Counted from the stretch's first letter, positions 1 through 12,836 are shown. The stretch is 64,000 bases of DNA from Aralia elata (GCA_034770075.1 CM068385.1:59090939-59154938); one strand, 5' to 3'. Program-made: numbers and translations. The notes: generated from the letters alone by a model not told the origin.

Positions 1-2065
1 TCACAGAGGTACCTTAAGAATTATCTACAAGTAGGAAAAAGAACGAACACGTTTCGATGTGTATTTTTGTGTAATGGCTTTTACCGTGAAGGACTCCTAA
101 ATATTCATACCCGGATTTCTCACTGTGTATACCTTGAAAACATTTGAAAATTTTACAATATGTTTATATATGTTATGAGCGTGTACCCTCAAAATTGCAG
201 AAGTTTCTAAACAAAACTCGATTTATGAAAAATGTAACAAAATTCGGAGGTTTTGAGTACTTTAAAAATAGTAAATCACTATCTAAAATTCCAGAAAAAT
301 TTGTAAATTATTTTTTGGTCATATACTATCCAGATCCAGAAGATAATAATTTTCAAAACTTGTGTGCTATTTTTCATAATAATTTTATAGTTATGGTTAA
401 AAAGAAATAAATGGTTAAATAATGTCATAAATGAGAAAAATAGGATGTTAAAGCTTAGGTACTCCTATTATGGTGTAATCTAACCTATGTGAGGTATTTT
501 GGTAATTTATTATGATAAATAATATTTATGACCTTTTATGGGTATGAAATAAGTTGTTTAATAAAGGGTAAAACAATTAAAATAAATTGTTTAGTCTCAT
601 AATAACTTATTAAAATATTACTATGATATTTGTAATATAAGAATTTGATATTTTTATGTAAATAAAGAAATATTAAGATTAAAACTTTATGAAAATATTA
701 TTGAATGAGTAATAATTAAACCTAATTTGTTATTCGATAGATAATAACTAAAGATAATTAATTGATTCTAATTTAATTAATATTGAATGGTAATCAAATG
801 AGAAATGAGCTATTTGAATATGAAGTGTTTAATAATTCCTTAATTAAACAAGTAAACCCAATTGTTTAAAGGCTTAAAAAGGTATTTAACCCTTAGGAAA
901 AATATTCCCAAATTAATCTATCATTAACCTAAGTTTGATTAGGGTTAATGATAGCAAGATTGTGCTAGGTCCATTATGTGTTTAACTTATATGGTAGATA
1001 AGTTTCTTAGTAAACGTATAGACGTACAACTACGCAATACTAATTGATAGATCGACTTTATCAATGTTAGGTCCTTCAAGGCCAATTAGTTAAAGATAGA
1101 ATTATTTGTAGCTGAGCAAACAGGCAAGTTCCCTAACTCAAACTCGAGTTATTATTTCTGAAGCATGTTAGTGAATAATTATTGTTGATTATTCACATCT
1201 ATATTGATTATTGAGATTCACACCTTGTGCAATTGAATTCCTATTCTATTATTATGGAACTGTGAATTAAATTAAAGTTCTTTCAAGCATGAATTATTTA
1301 TGAGATAGATCTATGCTATTTGTATCAACTAGATTAAGCATGTCTAAATTTGTTAAATCAAAGGTATTTTAAAAGTTGTTCTTATTAAATTGCTATGGTA
1401 AGAACTCTTCGCTGAGAAAATGATAAATTTGATTAAGGCATGATATCAATGTTGGTTTATTAAGTGTTTATGCATAAATTGCGGGGTATGAAAGGCTGAT
1501 CTTTGATTACTAAAACTTTTAAGAGGTCCAGTTTAAATGCTGAGAACCTTGGCAAATGTCTATGGTTATTTCCAACCACTCAGTAATTGAATTTCAATTA
1601 TTCGAATATTCAACTGTTGACTATTAATTCATGTTTCTTCACAATTCTATACTGTTGATGAACATTGAAAGCGAAACTTCTTTCTATTCATGATATATCT
1701 CCCTTGTGTATAAACTTGCTAAGCAAACTAGTTGCTTACCCTTGCAATATCATGATCTTTATTTCAGTTAAGGCAGAAACGTCTAAAGGAGACAAAGGAA
1801 AAGGGAAGGTGCAAGAGTAGTTGCCCGATAGGGCTTATGTACCGGTTTCTCTTGAATGTTATTTGGTTAAGCGAACTTTTTATTGTATTAAGGGTACGTT
1901 TTAAGTTAAGGTTAAAGAACCTTGGGACCATGATTGTAAGACTTTATTACTATTTCGATACACATTGTATGTTTATTATTCCGCATTAGTTAGAAAGTAT
2001 GTTTGTTGTTGAGTATCGTGAACACCGAATTCAAGGTTAGGAAATTCAGATTTAGGGGTGTCACA
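1..2065 (+). repeat. 5' LTR of Tekay copy 1 (3' part only)
   Basis: Collinear with 8716-10776 with scattered substitutions and small indels. It ends in GGTGTCACA just before the primer-binding site. Short open frames inside it, for example at 144-410, lie in AT-rich LTR sequence and are not genes. Confidence 0.93.
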
Positions 2066-2068
2066 GGT

Positions 2069-2080
2069 TGGTATCAAAGC
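2069..2080 (+). other. Primer-binding site, initiator Met tRNA type
   Basis: TGGTATCAAAGC lies four bases after the LTR end. It is one base off the usual plant TGGTATCAGAGC, which pairs with the 3' end of initiator Met tRNA. Confidence 0.85.
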
Positions 2081-3458
2081 TATAGGTTATAACCCTTAGG
2101 AGAAAGAGTCCTTAGGCTATAACCTGAGAGAATGTAGAGGAATAGAAGGGGATAGAACTCATATAGAGTTATTTTTGGATAGAAATTTATTATGATCTTA
2201 AAATTGAGGATTTGGATCATACGTTGGTGTTATTAAGCTTGTGGATAATTTGGCGAATGTGTATTGATGAGATAATATGGTAAAATGAAGACCATTAAGT
2301 ATGGACGATCCATTGTAAACTGGAGTTATAGATATTCGAGGTAATTAGATTAATCATTTGATGCTATTGATCAATTATGTGGCTATTGATCAATTTTTGT
2401 GGCTATTCATTAGATAAGATATTGGAGTGATGTTGTATGGAGTTTCTTTGTGATGAAAAGAGGGTACCTTAGAATCTGTTGGGTTAAGGTTTGCAAGAAG
2501 GAACAGATTGATTCGATAAATAATGAATATATCGATATTTTGAAGTGTTAGTTAAGTTATTAAGCTTTATTGTGGAATGCTATGTGAGACAAAGGTAATG
2601 GACTCATATAGAGTTGTTAAGCAAAAGTTGAGAGTATTGAGATGAATGATGTTATATGCCAAAAAAAATAAAAATTTAAGAGATGACTGATGGCAATTTA
2701 GATTGTTTTGATGATTATAAAGGAGAGACAACGGAGAGATTATAAGAAATGAACCAAAGGTAGATTTAGTGTCTGATCTGGAAAAAGTATCTAGAGATGG
2801 AACTGAATGATGAGATAATGGAAATCCCTAAGGAGGATCAATTGGAGCCCGATATAAGGAATAGGTGGAGGAAATGAAAGAAAGAAAGGTTAAGTCTAAG
2901 AGTTATAAGACCTTTGTGAGTCGTAATGAATGAAGAATAGTGGTTAATGTATATGTACTAGTATATCTATGCATGTAAGAAATGTGAATCTCAGTTTTTT
3001 TCAGCTAGCAGTATATCTGTTGTAAGTCCCAACTTTGTGTAAGTTGTGGAGTAGTTATGTGAATCCCATCTTGTTGTTAGTAACAGAGGGATAAGTGGAT
3101 ATCAGGAATGCTATATGATGTAAGTAGTACGAAGTATTAAGATGAGCTTATTAGTATTTATTAAAGGTGCCTTGAGGTGATATGATGGTGATACATCCCC
3201 ACTTTTCAGATCTAGGGGAATGCAGTTCTTATTAATCCCATATTTTGTGTCTTAATGGGATAGTTAACATTTATAGGAATATGCCGAAATTATAAGTGTT
3301 TGACACACTAAGGGGTGTATGAATATAAATGTGGTATTATTATTACATGATTAATTGTGATCGATTTGTGCTTTGACTCTTAAATGATAACATCAGTAGA
3401 ATTTTGAACGATGTGTAAAACAAGAAGGATTTATGTAAGGTTTTGTTTAGAACAAACA
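2081..3458 (+). other. Untranslated leader of Tekay copy 1
   Basis: About 1.4 kb of AT-rich sequence between the primer site and gag with no convincing ORF. The second Tekay copy has a coiled-coil ORF in the same place. Here the matching stretch (about 2670-2960) has many stops and I cannot show homology. Confidence 0.7.
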
Positions 3459-4262
3459 ATGCCGTCAAGGAGACAACCCCGATACACGAGGGTGGAAGAG
3501 TCAGTGAATAACGAGGAGGGTCAGGCTGACCCCAAGAGGACCTTTGCGAACTTGGTAGAGGAAACGATGCAAGGCAGAACAGCTATTGCGGTTGTTCGGC
3601 CATGAAGTCACATGACGAACATTACGGGTTTCAAATTACTAGGACCATCGGAGTTTCATGGGAATATGGATCCGAGTGAAGCCCAGACATGGGTAGAAGA
3701 AATGGAGAAAGTTTTCAAGGTCGCAAGAGTGACCGAGGAACAGAAGACTTCGTTTGCCACTTTCATGAGGAAGGGTGAGTCAAATTACTGGTGGAAGGCG
3801 AATAGAAGCCGAGCTGGGGAAGGCACAACTGCGTGGACTCGTTTTAAGGAGCTATTTTTTGAAAAATTACTTTCTAGAAAGCACGCAGGCAAGTATGGAG
3901 ATAAAGTTCTTGGAACTGAAGCAAGATGATATGTCGGTAGCAGAGTACGCAACGAAGTTTAACGAACTAGCTAGGTTTTCTCCACACCAAGTGGACACCG
4001 GAGCTAGGCGAGCGAAGAGATTTGAACAAGGGTTGAAGCCCTGGGCGTATAGTAAGGTTGTGGTTTTGCAGATCAACACATTTCCTACGTTACTTAAGGA
4101 AGCAATCGTTGTCGAGGAGGAAATGAAGCGTTGACAAAGCACAACCAAGATCAGAAAAGCCATGATGGTCACAAGGAAGGTAGCCGTGGGGGAAATAACC
4201 CGAATAAAAGGAAAGGGATCGATAGCCAATCTTGCGGAGGCAACAAGTCTGGAGGAGAGGTT
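3459..4262 (+). pseudogene. Broken gag of Tekay copy 1
   Basis: Remnant of the capsid protein gene. The start at 3459 gives MPSRRQPRYTR, matching the start of the second Tekay copy (MPPRRQTRQ). The capsid part is clear: GPSEFHGNMDPSEAQTW, then AEYATKFNELARFSP and RRAKRFEQGLKPW. A TGA at 3603-3605 interrupts it, the frame shifts near 3880 and again near 4131, and the end is fused by deletion to RT at about 4262-4270. The zinc knuckles that should follow are gone. Structural role in the virus-like particle is known for the family; this copy cannot make a full protein. Confidence 0.88.
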
Positions 4263-5500
4263 AGGAAGGGTATATTCGTCCGAGTGTATCTCCGTGGGGA
4301 GCACCAGTTCTGTTCGTAAAGAAGAATGATGGATCGTTAAGGCTCAGTATCGACTACAGGGAATTGAACAAGGTTACGATTAAGAACAAGTATCCGCTGC
4401 CCATAATTGATGATTTGTTTGATCAATTGAAGGGAGCAAAATACTTTTCAAAGATTGACTTGAGAACGGGATATCACCAACTAAAGGTGAGGCGAGAGGA
4501 TATTCCAAAGACAGCATTCAAAACTCGATATGGGCACTTTGAGTTTTTGGTGATGTCGTTTGGGCTGACAAATGCGCCAACAACATTCATGGATATGATG
4601 AACAGGGTGTTCAAGCAGTACTTAGATAAGTTCGTGGTAGTATTCATCGATGACATCTTGGTGTATTCAGTGACAGAGGAAGAACATGTTAAACATCTAA
4701 GGATTGCTTTGGAGGCATTAATAAGGGAGAAGCTATACGCGAAGTTTTCGAAGTGGGAATTTTGGTTGCAAAGGGTGCAGTTTCTAGCACATGTCATTGA
4801 CAGGAATGGCGTTTCGGTAGACCCAACAAAGGTGGAAGCCATTATCAGCTGGGAGCAGCCGAAGATACCGACGGAGATCAAGAGTTTCCTAGGGTTGGCG
4901 GGATACTATCGGAGATTCATCCAGGATTTTTCGAAGATAGCATCACCGTTGACCAATCTAACTAGAAAGACGATAAAGTTTGTTTGGACGGAGAAGTGCG
5001 AGGAAAGTTTCATGGAGCTGAAGAAGAGACTTAGCCAAGCACCGGTGTTGGCTTTACCGGACGACACTGGAGGTTTTGTAGTATACAGCGATGCGTCACA
5101 CAAAGGCCTTGGTTGTGTACTAATGCAGCACGACAAGGTCATTGCATACGCTTCACGTCAGCTGAAGGACTATAAGAAGGGATACCCGACTCATGATCTG
5201 GAATTAGCAGCGATAGTATTCGCCTTGAAGATTTGGAGGCACTATTTTTATGGAAAGAGATGTGAGATATATACAGATCACAAGAGTCTGAAATATATCT
5301 TCACTTAGAAGGAGCTGAATATGAGGCAGCGCCGATAGTTAGAATTGATCAAGGATTAAGACTTTAAGATTCTGTACTATCCGGGCAAAGCAAATGTAGT
5401 GGCAAATGCCCTGAGTAGGAAAGGCAGAGAGAAATTAATGAGGCTCACGACTCAGGCAGAGTTGATAAAGGAGTTCAAACGTCTGGAATTGGAGGTTAAG
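4263..5500 (+). pseudogene. Reverse transcriptase-RNase H remnant of Tekay copy 1
   Basis: The reading frame starts after the deletion junction within RT (the part corresponding to SPWGAPVLFVKK), so protease and the start of RT are absent. RT shows IDYRELNKVTIKNKYPLP, the catalytic FIDDILVYS and FLGLAGYYRRF. RNase H shows VVYSDASHKGLGCVLMQ and IYTDHKSLKYIFT. A TAG at about 5306-5308 cuts RNase H, and further stops occur near 5336 and 5357. The end of RNase H (ANALSRKGREKL) is readable up to about 5440. In the family this enzyme copies the element RNA into DNA. Confidence 0.9.
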
Positions 5501-6979
5501 TATCCGATGGAGACGGACGGAAAATTGTTTACAGTGACAACGAGCCCGACCCTATTGGATCAGATTAAGGAGGCTCAAGAAAAGGATGAGGATTGTGATT
5601 CAATAAGGAAGCGAATTGCCGAAGGCGAGGAGCTTAAGTATAAGATTGATACCACTGGGTTACTAAGGTTTGAAGGGAGTCTGGGTACCGTTGGATTTGG
5701 AATTGAGGGAAGAAATCCTTCAAGAAGCTCACAACACGAAGTACTCAATACATCCCGGGAGCACAAAGATATACCAGGATTTGCGACGAAATTTTTGGTG
5801 GCCGAATATGAAACGAGAAGTGGCAGAGTGCGTCAGCCGATGTCTGACATGCCAGCGGATTAAAGTAGAGCAACAACGACAGAGCGGACTACTTCAACCA
5901 TTAGAGATTCTGGAGTTAAAGTGAGAGCACATCACAATGGACTTTGTGGTGGGACTGCCACCAACTCACAAGGGTTTATACGTCATCTAGCTAATTGTGG
6001 ATCGTCTAACCAAGTTTGCTCATTTTCTGCCAATCAAGATACGGTACAATTTGGAGCAATTAGCAAAGCTTTATGTGAAGGAGATAGTGTCACGACATGG
6101 AGTGCCGGTATCAATTGTATCTGACAGAGATCCGCGCTTCACGTTAAATTTTTTGGAAAAGTCTGCAGGCAAGAATGGGAACACAGTTGAGGTTGAGTAC
6201 AGCGTATCATCCTCAAACCGACGGCCAGAGCGAGCGAACGATTCAGACCTTAGAAGATATGCTTCGGACAGTCGTGATGGACTTAAAGGGCAGCTGGGAT
6301 GACTATTTGCCACTGGTGGAGTTTGGTTACAATAATAGCTATCACGCCAGTATCAGCATGCCACCATACGAAGCGCTATATGGAAGGAGATGCCGAACCC
6401 CGATGTGTTGGGACGAGGTTTGGGAGCGAAGATTGCTAGGACCAGAAATGGTGCAGCAGACTACAGACATTGTGTGGTTGATCAGAAACTATCTGGTAGC
6501 AGCTCAAGATCGCCAGAAGAAATATGCCGACTTACATCATCAGAAGCGGGACTTTGAAGTTGGTAGCTTTGTATTTTTGAAGGTATCTCCTTGGAAAGGA
6601 AAGATCTGGTTTGGGAAGAAGGGCAAATTGAGCCCTAGGTTCATAGGACCGTTCAAGATTTTGAGGCGAATCGCCAAAGTAGCGTACGAGGTAGCGTTAC
6701 CTCCTGAACTTGAGCACATTCACAACGTGTTTCATGTGTAAGTATTGCGGCAGTATAAACCAGGCTATAAGCACGTTATCTCCTATGAACTAATCCAAGT
6801 CGAGAAAGGGGTTAACGTACGAGGAAGTTCCTATCCAGATACTCGATAGGAAGGAACAGGAACTGAGAAAAAAGATCATCCATTCCGTCAACGTTCTCTG
6901 GAGGAATCACGCAGTCGAAGAAGCTACGTGGGAACTCGAAGAGAAGATGAAAGCGAATTATCCGTTTTTATTTGAGTAA
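5501..6979 (+). pseudogene. Integrase with chromodomain-like tail, broken, of Tekay copy 1
   Basis: Read in several frames. The zinc-binding part lies at about 5670-5924 (HPGSTKIYQDLRRNFWWP, then CLTCQRIK). The catalytic core follows with DRLTKFAHFLPIK, SIVSDRDPRFT and TAYHPQTDGQSERTIQTL, the last Glu being the third catalytic residue. After NVFHV a TAA at 6739-6741 and a further shift break the tail. The end at 6979 still reads as a chromodomain piece (NHAVEEATWELEE). Chromodomain integrases target heterochromatin, which fits the repeat-dense setting. At least three frame changes and several stops make it dead. Confidence 0.88.
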
Positions 6980-7014
6980 CCCTATTTTTGTAATTCCGAG
7001 GATGGAATTTTTAT

Positions 7015-7027
7015 AAGGGGGGAGGGA
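7015..7027 (+). other. Polypurine tract of Tekay copy 1
   Basis: AAGGGGGGAGGGA directly before the 3' LTR start TGTAATG, the expected site for plus-strand DNA priming. Confidence 0.88.
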
Positions 7028-10000
7028 TGTAATGTCCGTGAATTTTAAACGTCATTATTGATTAAATATATAATTTAATTTTAATGAGTTAACTTTGTGT
7101 TCTTATTTAAACCTTTGGGTGTATTGGTAGATTATGTGACTATGTGATTTATTGATATAAATTTGTGTTAAAGGAATCACTAGTAGTATATTTAAACTAG
7201 TGAGCAAACCCTAAGACTTTATATCCATAAAGTTGGCAAGGTATTTACTAAATTAAGTATTCAAGTAAATTGAATAAAGTTAATAAATAAAATGTGTGAG
7301 TTAATTAATGAAAGTAGTGGTTAATGAGATATGGCCAAATTGAATAATAATATTTAATAGTCAATTTAGTAATTTATTTACTAATTGACTAAGTTAATTA
7401 ATGAACCTAACCCAATTATTTATATTAATCATGGATTTGGGTATTAATTGTGTGGCATATTAAATGAGCTATCATTGGTTTTAATTAAAAGGCCCTATAT
7501 TGCATTTAAATAGGTTTGGTTTCATTAGCCCAATCATTTAATTCTAAGCCCAAAGTTTATTTGAGGTATTGCCCAAAACCTGGCCCACTTGGTAATTTAA
7601 AGATGTAGCACTAATTGATTTAATGGTGCTATATTTGGGACATCATTTTGGGACAAAAATCCCTCATATGCTGTGGACCATAGAGAGAGAAAGAACAAGT
7701 TGGTTTTTCAAATTTTAATTAAAGTATTATCTAGCTTGTGTTGGAAGTTGGATTTTAGACTTGATGGTATACCTACCTAAGATGTCACATAGCTACCTAA
7801 GATATCAAGTAGCTACCTAAGATGTCACATAGATACCTAAGATGTCAAGTAGCCTCCTAAGTTGTCAAGTAGCCTCCTAAGATGTCAACTAGCCACCCTA
7901 GTGACACAAAGCTCTCACTAGCCCCATGATGACAAAAGGTATAGGTATTTTGCTATTATTCAATTAGTAAGCCTTTTATCCAATAGACAACAAAGATATA
8001 GGAGATATTAGTTATACTCCTAGTTGTATCTAACTATATTGCAAGATACATTCTTGAATCACCACACTTCATTTTCTCTTCATTTTTTTCTCCTATTCTT
8101 CTTCTTCTATTTTCTCCCAAGCTAGCAAAATACAAAGAAAGAAAAGAGAGAGAGGGGTTCGGTTCTTGAGGGGAAGGAGAGGGGTGATAGCTTGATTAGT
8201 GCATCCTAAGTTCATATCTTACTTTGGTAGATCAAGGAAGGTTGCTACTAGAACAAGGTATAACCTAAATCTTCATTTCCTTCTTCTATTTGGTATTATA
8301 GCAAGATAGCAAGTTTTGATGGGGTTATGAACTAATACCAAAGATACCCTAGTTCTACATATCATCATGTATGGAACAAAGTATCTTGAGTGTTAGATCA
8401 AAGATTTAGAGGAAGAAAGTGAGCATATGTTCTCCTAGGGGTGAAACCCTAGTTTTCCTTCCACTAACTCTTGTGTAACTCAAGTTTTACAACTTGGATT
8501 TGTGATCCATCGAAGGGGGGTGCTAAATACATGAGTTAACTAGTAAACTCAAGTGGTAGAACACAAATCTAATAATTTGTCAAGCCTTGGGGGCTATTTT
8601 CCCAAAATAGTCCAACTATAAAACTTAAAGCTTTAAAACCCTAAAAGCTTGATGTCCCCGTTTTTCCAAAGGTTGTTTCGGCTAGTTATGGATCTTTTAA
8701 AAATCTGGGAAAAAGCACAGAGGTACCTTAAGAATTATCTACAAGTAGGAAAAAGAATGAACACGTTTCGATATGTAGTTTTTGTGTAATGACTTTTACC
8801 GTGAAGGACTCCTAAATATTTATACCCGGATTTCTCACTGTGTATACCTTGAAAACATATGAAATTTTTACAGTATGTTTATATATGTTATGAGCGTGTA
8901 CCTTGAAAATTGCAGAATTTTACTAAGCAAAACTCGATTTATGAAAAATGTAACAAGATTCGGAGGTTTTGAGTACTTTAAAAATAGTAAATCACTTTCT
9001 AAAATTCCAGGAAACTTTGTAAATTATGTTTGGGTCATATAATATCTAGATCCAGAAGATAATAATTTTTAGAACTTGTTTGCTATTTTTCATAATAATT
9101 TTATAATTATGGTTAAAAGGAAATAAATGGTTAAATAATGTCATAAATGAGGAAAATAGGATGTTAAAGCTTAGGTACTCCTATTGTGGTGTAATCTAAC
9201 CTGTGTGAGGTATTTTGGTAATTTATTATGATAAATAATATTTATGACCTTTTATGGGTATTAAATAAGTTGTTTAATAAAGGGTAAAACAATTAAAATA
9301 AATTGTTTAGTCACCTAATAACTTATTAAAATATTACTATGATATTTGTAATATACAAATTTGATATTTTTAAGTAAATAAAGAAATATTAAGATTAAAA
9401 CTTTATGGAAATATTATTGAATGGGTAATAATTAAACCTAATTTGTTATTTGATAGATAATAACTAAAGATAATTAATTGATTCCCATTTAATTACTATT
9501 GATCAAATGAGAAATGAGCTATTTGAATATGAAGTGTTTAATAATTCCTTAATTAAACAAGTAAACCCAATTGTTTAAAGGCTTAAAAAGGTGTTTAACC
9601 CATAGGAAAAATATTCCCAAGTTAATCTATCATTAACCTAAGTTTGATTAGGGTTAATGATAGCAAGATTGTGCTAGGTGCATTATGTGTTTAACTTATG
9701 TGGTAGCTAAGTTTCTTAGTGAACGTATAGACGTACAACTACGCAATACTAATTGATAGATCGACTTTATCAATGTTAGGTCCTTCAAGGCCAATTAGTT
9801 AAAGCTATAATTATTTGTAGCAGAGCAAACAGGCAAGTTCCCTAACTCAAACTCGAGTTATTATTTTTGAAGCATGTTAGTGAATAATTATTATTGATTA
9901 TTCACATCTATACTGATTATTGAGATTCACACCTTGTGCAATTGAATTCCTATTCTATTATTATGGAACTGTGAATTAAATTAAAGTTCTTTCAAGCATG

Positions 10001-10776
10001 AATTGTTTATGAGATAGATCTATGCTATTTGTATCAACTAGATCAAGCATGTCTAAATTTGTTAAATCAAAGGTATTTTAAAAGCTGTTCTTATTAAATT
10101 GCTATGGTAAGAACTCTTGGCTGAGAAAAGGATAAATTTGATTAAGGCATTATATCAATGCTGGTTTATTAAGTGTTTATGCATAAATCACAAGGTATGA
10201 AAGGCTGATCCCCTTGATTACCAAAACTTTTAAGAGGTCCATTTTAAATGCTGAGAACCTTGGCAAATGTCTATGATTATTTCCAACCACTCAGTAATTA
10301 AAATTCAATTATTCGAATATTCAACTGTTAACTATTAATTCATGTTTCTTCACAATTCTATGCTGTTGTTGAACATTGAAAGCGAAACTTCTTTCTATTT
10401 ATGATATATCTCCCTTGTGTATAAACTTGCTAAGCAAACTAGTTGCTTACCCTTACAATATCATGATCTTTATTTCAGTTAAGGCATAAACGTCTAAAGG
10501 AGACAAAGGAAAAGGGAAGGTGCAAGAGTAGTTGCCCGATAGGGCTTATGTACTGGTTTCTCTTGAATGTTATTTGGTTAAGCGAACTTTTTATTGTATT
10601 AAGGGTACATTTTAAGTTAAGGTTAAAGAACCTTGGGACCATGATTGTAAGACTTTATTACTATTTTGATAGACATTGTATGTTTATTATTCCGCATTAG
10701 TTAGAAAGTATGTTTGTTGTTGAGTATCGTGAACACCGAATTCAAGGTTAGGAAATCCGGATTTGGGGGTGTCACA
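7028..10776 (+). repeat. 3' LTR of Tekay copy 1 (3749 bp)
   Basis: Begins TGTAATGTCC after the polypurine tract and ends GGGGGTGTCACA, so it has TG...CA ends. Its last 2.06 kb matches the 5' LTR fragment. A 20-bp tandem array lies about 740 bp into it. A pyrimidine-rich stretch (about 8065-8130), resembling a transcript start region, follows the array. No gene is seen inside. Confidence 0.92.
7771..7908 (+). repeat. 20-bp tandem repeats in the LTR
   Basis: Six full 20-bp units (starting 7771, 7791, 7811, 7831, 7851 and 7871) and a partial seventh, with consensus close to AGCTACCTAAGATGTCAAGT. They lie in the presumed U3 part of the LTR. The first, partial LTR does not extend far enough to compare. 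Confidence 0.93.
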
Positions 10777-11310
10777 ATAATTCATAACAAATTGAGAGTA
10801 GCTGTTGTTCAAAGATTGCAAAACAAGATCAGTTTGGGCTTCCTGAGTAATTGGAAAACCCAACCTATCAAGGTACTCAATATACCCAATCATTTTCAGA
10901 ACATGTGGACCAACTGGATCACGATCACCCATCTTGCAGTGATACAATACTTTGCTTGTATCATACCTCTCCTGTCGAGCATGCCCTTCGAACAATTTCT
11001 TGAGATGCTCGATCATCTCATAAGCATCCATTAATTCATGTTGCTTATGAAGCTCAGAGTTCATAGTTGCAAGCATGAGACAACTCACGTCCAGAGCATC
11101 ATCTTGATGCTTCTTGTAAGCATTATGCTCTGCACGTGGTGCAGTGTTAGCTGGTGCTGCAGGAATGGGCCCATCAAGGACATATAGCTTGCGCTCTTGT
11201 TTGAGGACAATCCTCAAGTTCCTATGCCAGTCTAAGAAATTAATTCCACTCAGTTTTTCCTTCTCAAGGACTGATCGTAGTGAAAGACTATTTATGTTGT
11301 TGTTTGCCAT
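10777..11310 (-). pseudogene. Copia gag, 5' part, interrupted by Tekay insertion
   Basis: Starts at 11310 with MANNNINSLSLRSVLEKEKL and is open for 178 codons to the Tekay LTR end. An open frame runs on by chance into the LTR, but those residues are not gag. Motifs typical of Angela/BARE-type gag are GINFLDWHRNLRIVLKQE, DVSCLMLATM and IGYIEYLDRLGFP. The product would be the capsid protein of the virus-like particle. The rest of gag and pol should lie beyond the 5' end of the Tekay element, outside the window. Confidence 0.9.
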
Positions 11311-12362
11311 TGATATCTACAATTTATAAGTGCAAAAATAATAAGTCAAATTGTAGAGATTTTTATATTAAGAAATTGATAATAGTACATTCAAAATATA
11401 TCTCCCACTATTTTATTCAAATTAATAACCCTCACCATTAATTCAGAAAGCATTTTTATTTAAATCTTTCTAGTGAGCCAAGATCTATATTTCATTATGC
11501 CTTAAGTTAGCTTTGGCTATTCTCTCAAAACATAATTATTTAGGTAGACAACCCTTTGTCAATTATATCGTATATAAGTCTTAGATAGTTTGGTAAACAA
11601 CATTTGTTCTAAGTCCATCTAATGGTACCTACCAAACTTTTTGCCTCTAAGTCCACAATCCTATTGAGATAACTTAGTTAAGTCAGGCCCAATGATTTTA
11701 ACAATTTGGATATCACAATGATCCTATCGCATCTTACCAAGATAAATAGGGCACTTTGCTTTGGCAAACCTACATCCATCGATCAAGGTCTTGATGAGTG
11801 TTATTCATTGGAAGGCATCTGATTTAGACTTAATAATTTTATGAGGGATTTTATTAATTAATTTAGATCTCACCAATTTTTAATCTCATTAAGCATGCAC
11901 ATTATTTATCATATCATATCATATACAAGCATAAATAAAGTGCAAAATTAAATGTGTCACAGTTATGGCCCAACCTTATATTAATCTTTTCAAGCTAATG
12001 AAAAGATTGAAGGTCAGTCTAAGGTGATAAAAAAAATCTTCAAATTAGTAGCTTCCTCGGGCCTTCCTCATGTATGTGTCTCATCTCCATTATCATCTTG
12101 TCATCTTGATAGGTTACATTTACATTATATGTGATAAAGAAACCTCGAGTTACATTCGAGGGGATTTAGATGAGAAAAGAATATTACATTAGAATTTATA
12201 GAGAGGCATGACATGCAAGCCGTATTTCAAAAACAAAAACCACTAACCTATGGGTCAAAAGGGACATAACTATGCACCATGCATATCACAATAAGCACAT
12301 AACACAATTTTATATAATAAACAATATCAAATATTAGGGTTACGACCATCGTGCGCTACGAC
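11311..12362 (-). other. Leader of the minus-strand copia element
   Basis: AT-rich untranslated sequence between primer site and gag start. It is present once: the duplicated segment covers only the LTR-proximal part of the leader. No ORF of interest seen. Confidence 0.7.
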
Positions 12363-12369
12363 GGGGGGT

Positions 12370-12442
12370 CCAAGGGGGGTTTCCCCCTGGCGGTGGTCCG
12401 TGAGCGCCCCTGGTCAGCGAGCGGGGTCGGGGGCAGTGCCCC
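12370..12442. repeat. GC-rich inverted repeats in copia leader (copy 1)
   Basis: A GC island in AT-rich DNA. At 12370-12390 the arms CCAAGGGGG and CCCCCTGG can pair. At 12430-12442 GGGGCA-G-TGCCCC is a palindrome. Both could fold as RNA hairpins in the leader. Confidence 0.75.
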
Positions 12443-12836
12443 TGGAAAATTTTTTCGAACTACAATCTATATTTCAGAATTTTTCCACACGAATTTATGA
12501 AACAATTCCAGATTCGTATACAAACCCCAAAACACACATAATAACAATACATTCAGAACATATCATATATGTCCAGTTTAGGTTAATCATATTAAACCGA
12601 ATTATGCTTCTAATCCAATTAGAACAGTAGTTGTACTGTTATTCAACCTTCTAGGATACGATTAAGAAAACATCTTATACATGCATATATATATTACTGT
12701 TTTTTTTTCAGAATTCGCACACATGCAGAGACTAGGGTATATTCAATTTCAGATCGGTAAACATGCGTCATCAAATATCATATATATATCGAATACAGTT
12801 AAAACACGTAATCTGAATTAATCGTTTCGTAAGTAC

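Larger units (their letters stand above)
1..10776 (+). mobile_element. Tekay/Del-type Ty3/gypsy chromovirus, copy 1 (5' end outside window)
   Basis: The element has a partial 5' LTR (1-2065), primer-binding site, broken gag and pol, polypurine tract and a complete 3' LTR (7028-10776). Bases 1-2065 align along their whole length with 8716-10776, which proves the LTR pair. The very long LTR (about 3.75 kb), the initiator-Met-type primer site and a chromodomain-like end of the integrase place it in the Tekay/Del chromoviruses. The coding part is shortened by a deletion that removes the zinc knuckles, protease and start of RT, so the copy is non-autonomous. It is inserted in the gag gene of a minus-strand copia element at 10777. 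Confidence 0.93.

Noticed and set aside
144..410. 88-codon open frame at the left edge
   Set aside because: It lies inside the Tekay LTR, is AT-rich, and the matching part of the other LTR (8859 onward) does not keep it open.
2670..2960. Relic of the coiled-coil ORF in the leader of Tekay copy 1
   Set aside because: Only a start resembling MTD and some Glu/Lys-rich codons can be seen; there are many stops and no alignable heptads.
10687..10776. Extension of the copia gag frame to 10687
   Set aside because: The last 30 or so codons are Tekay LTR sequence read by chance after the insertion point.
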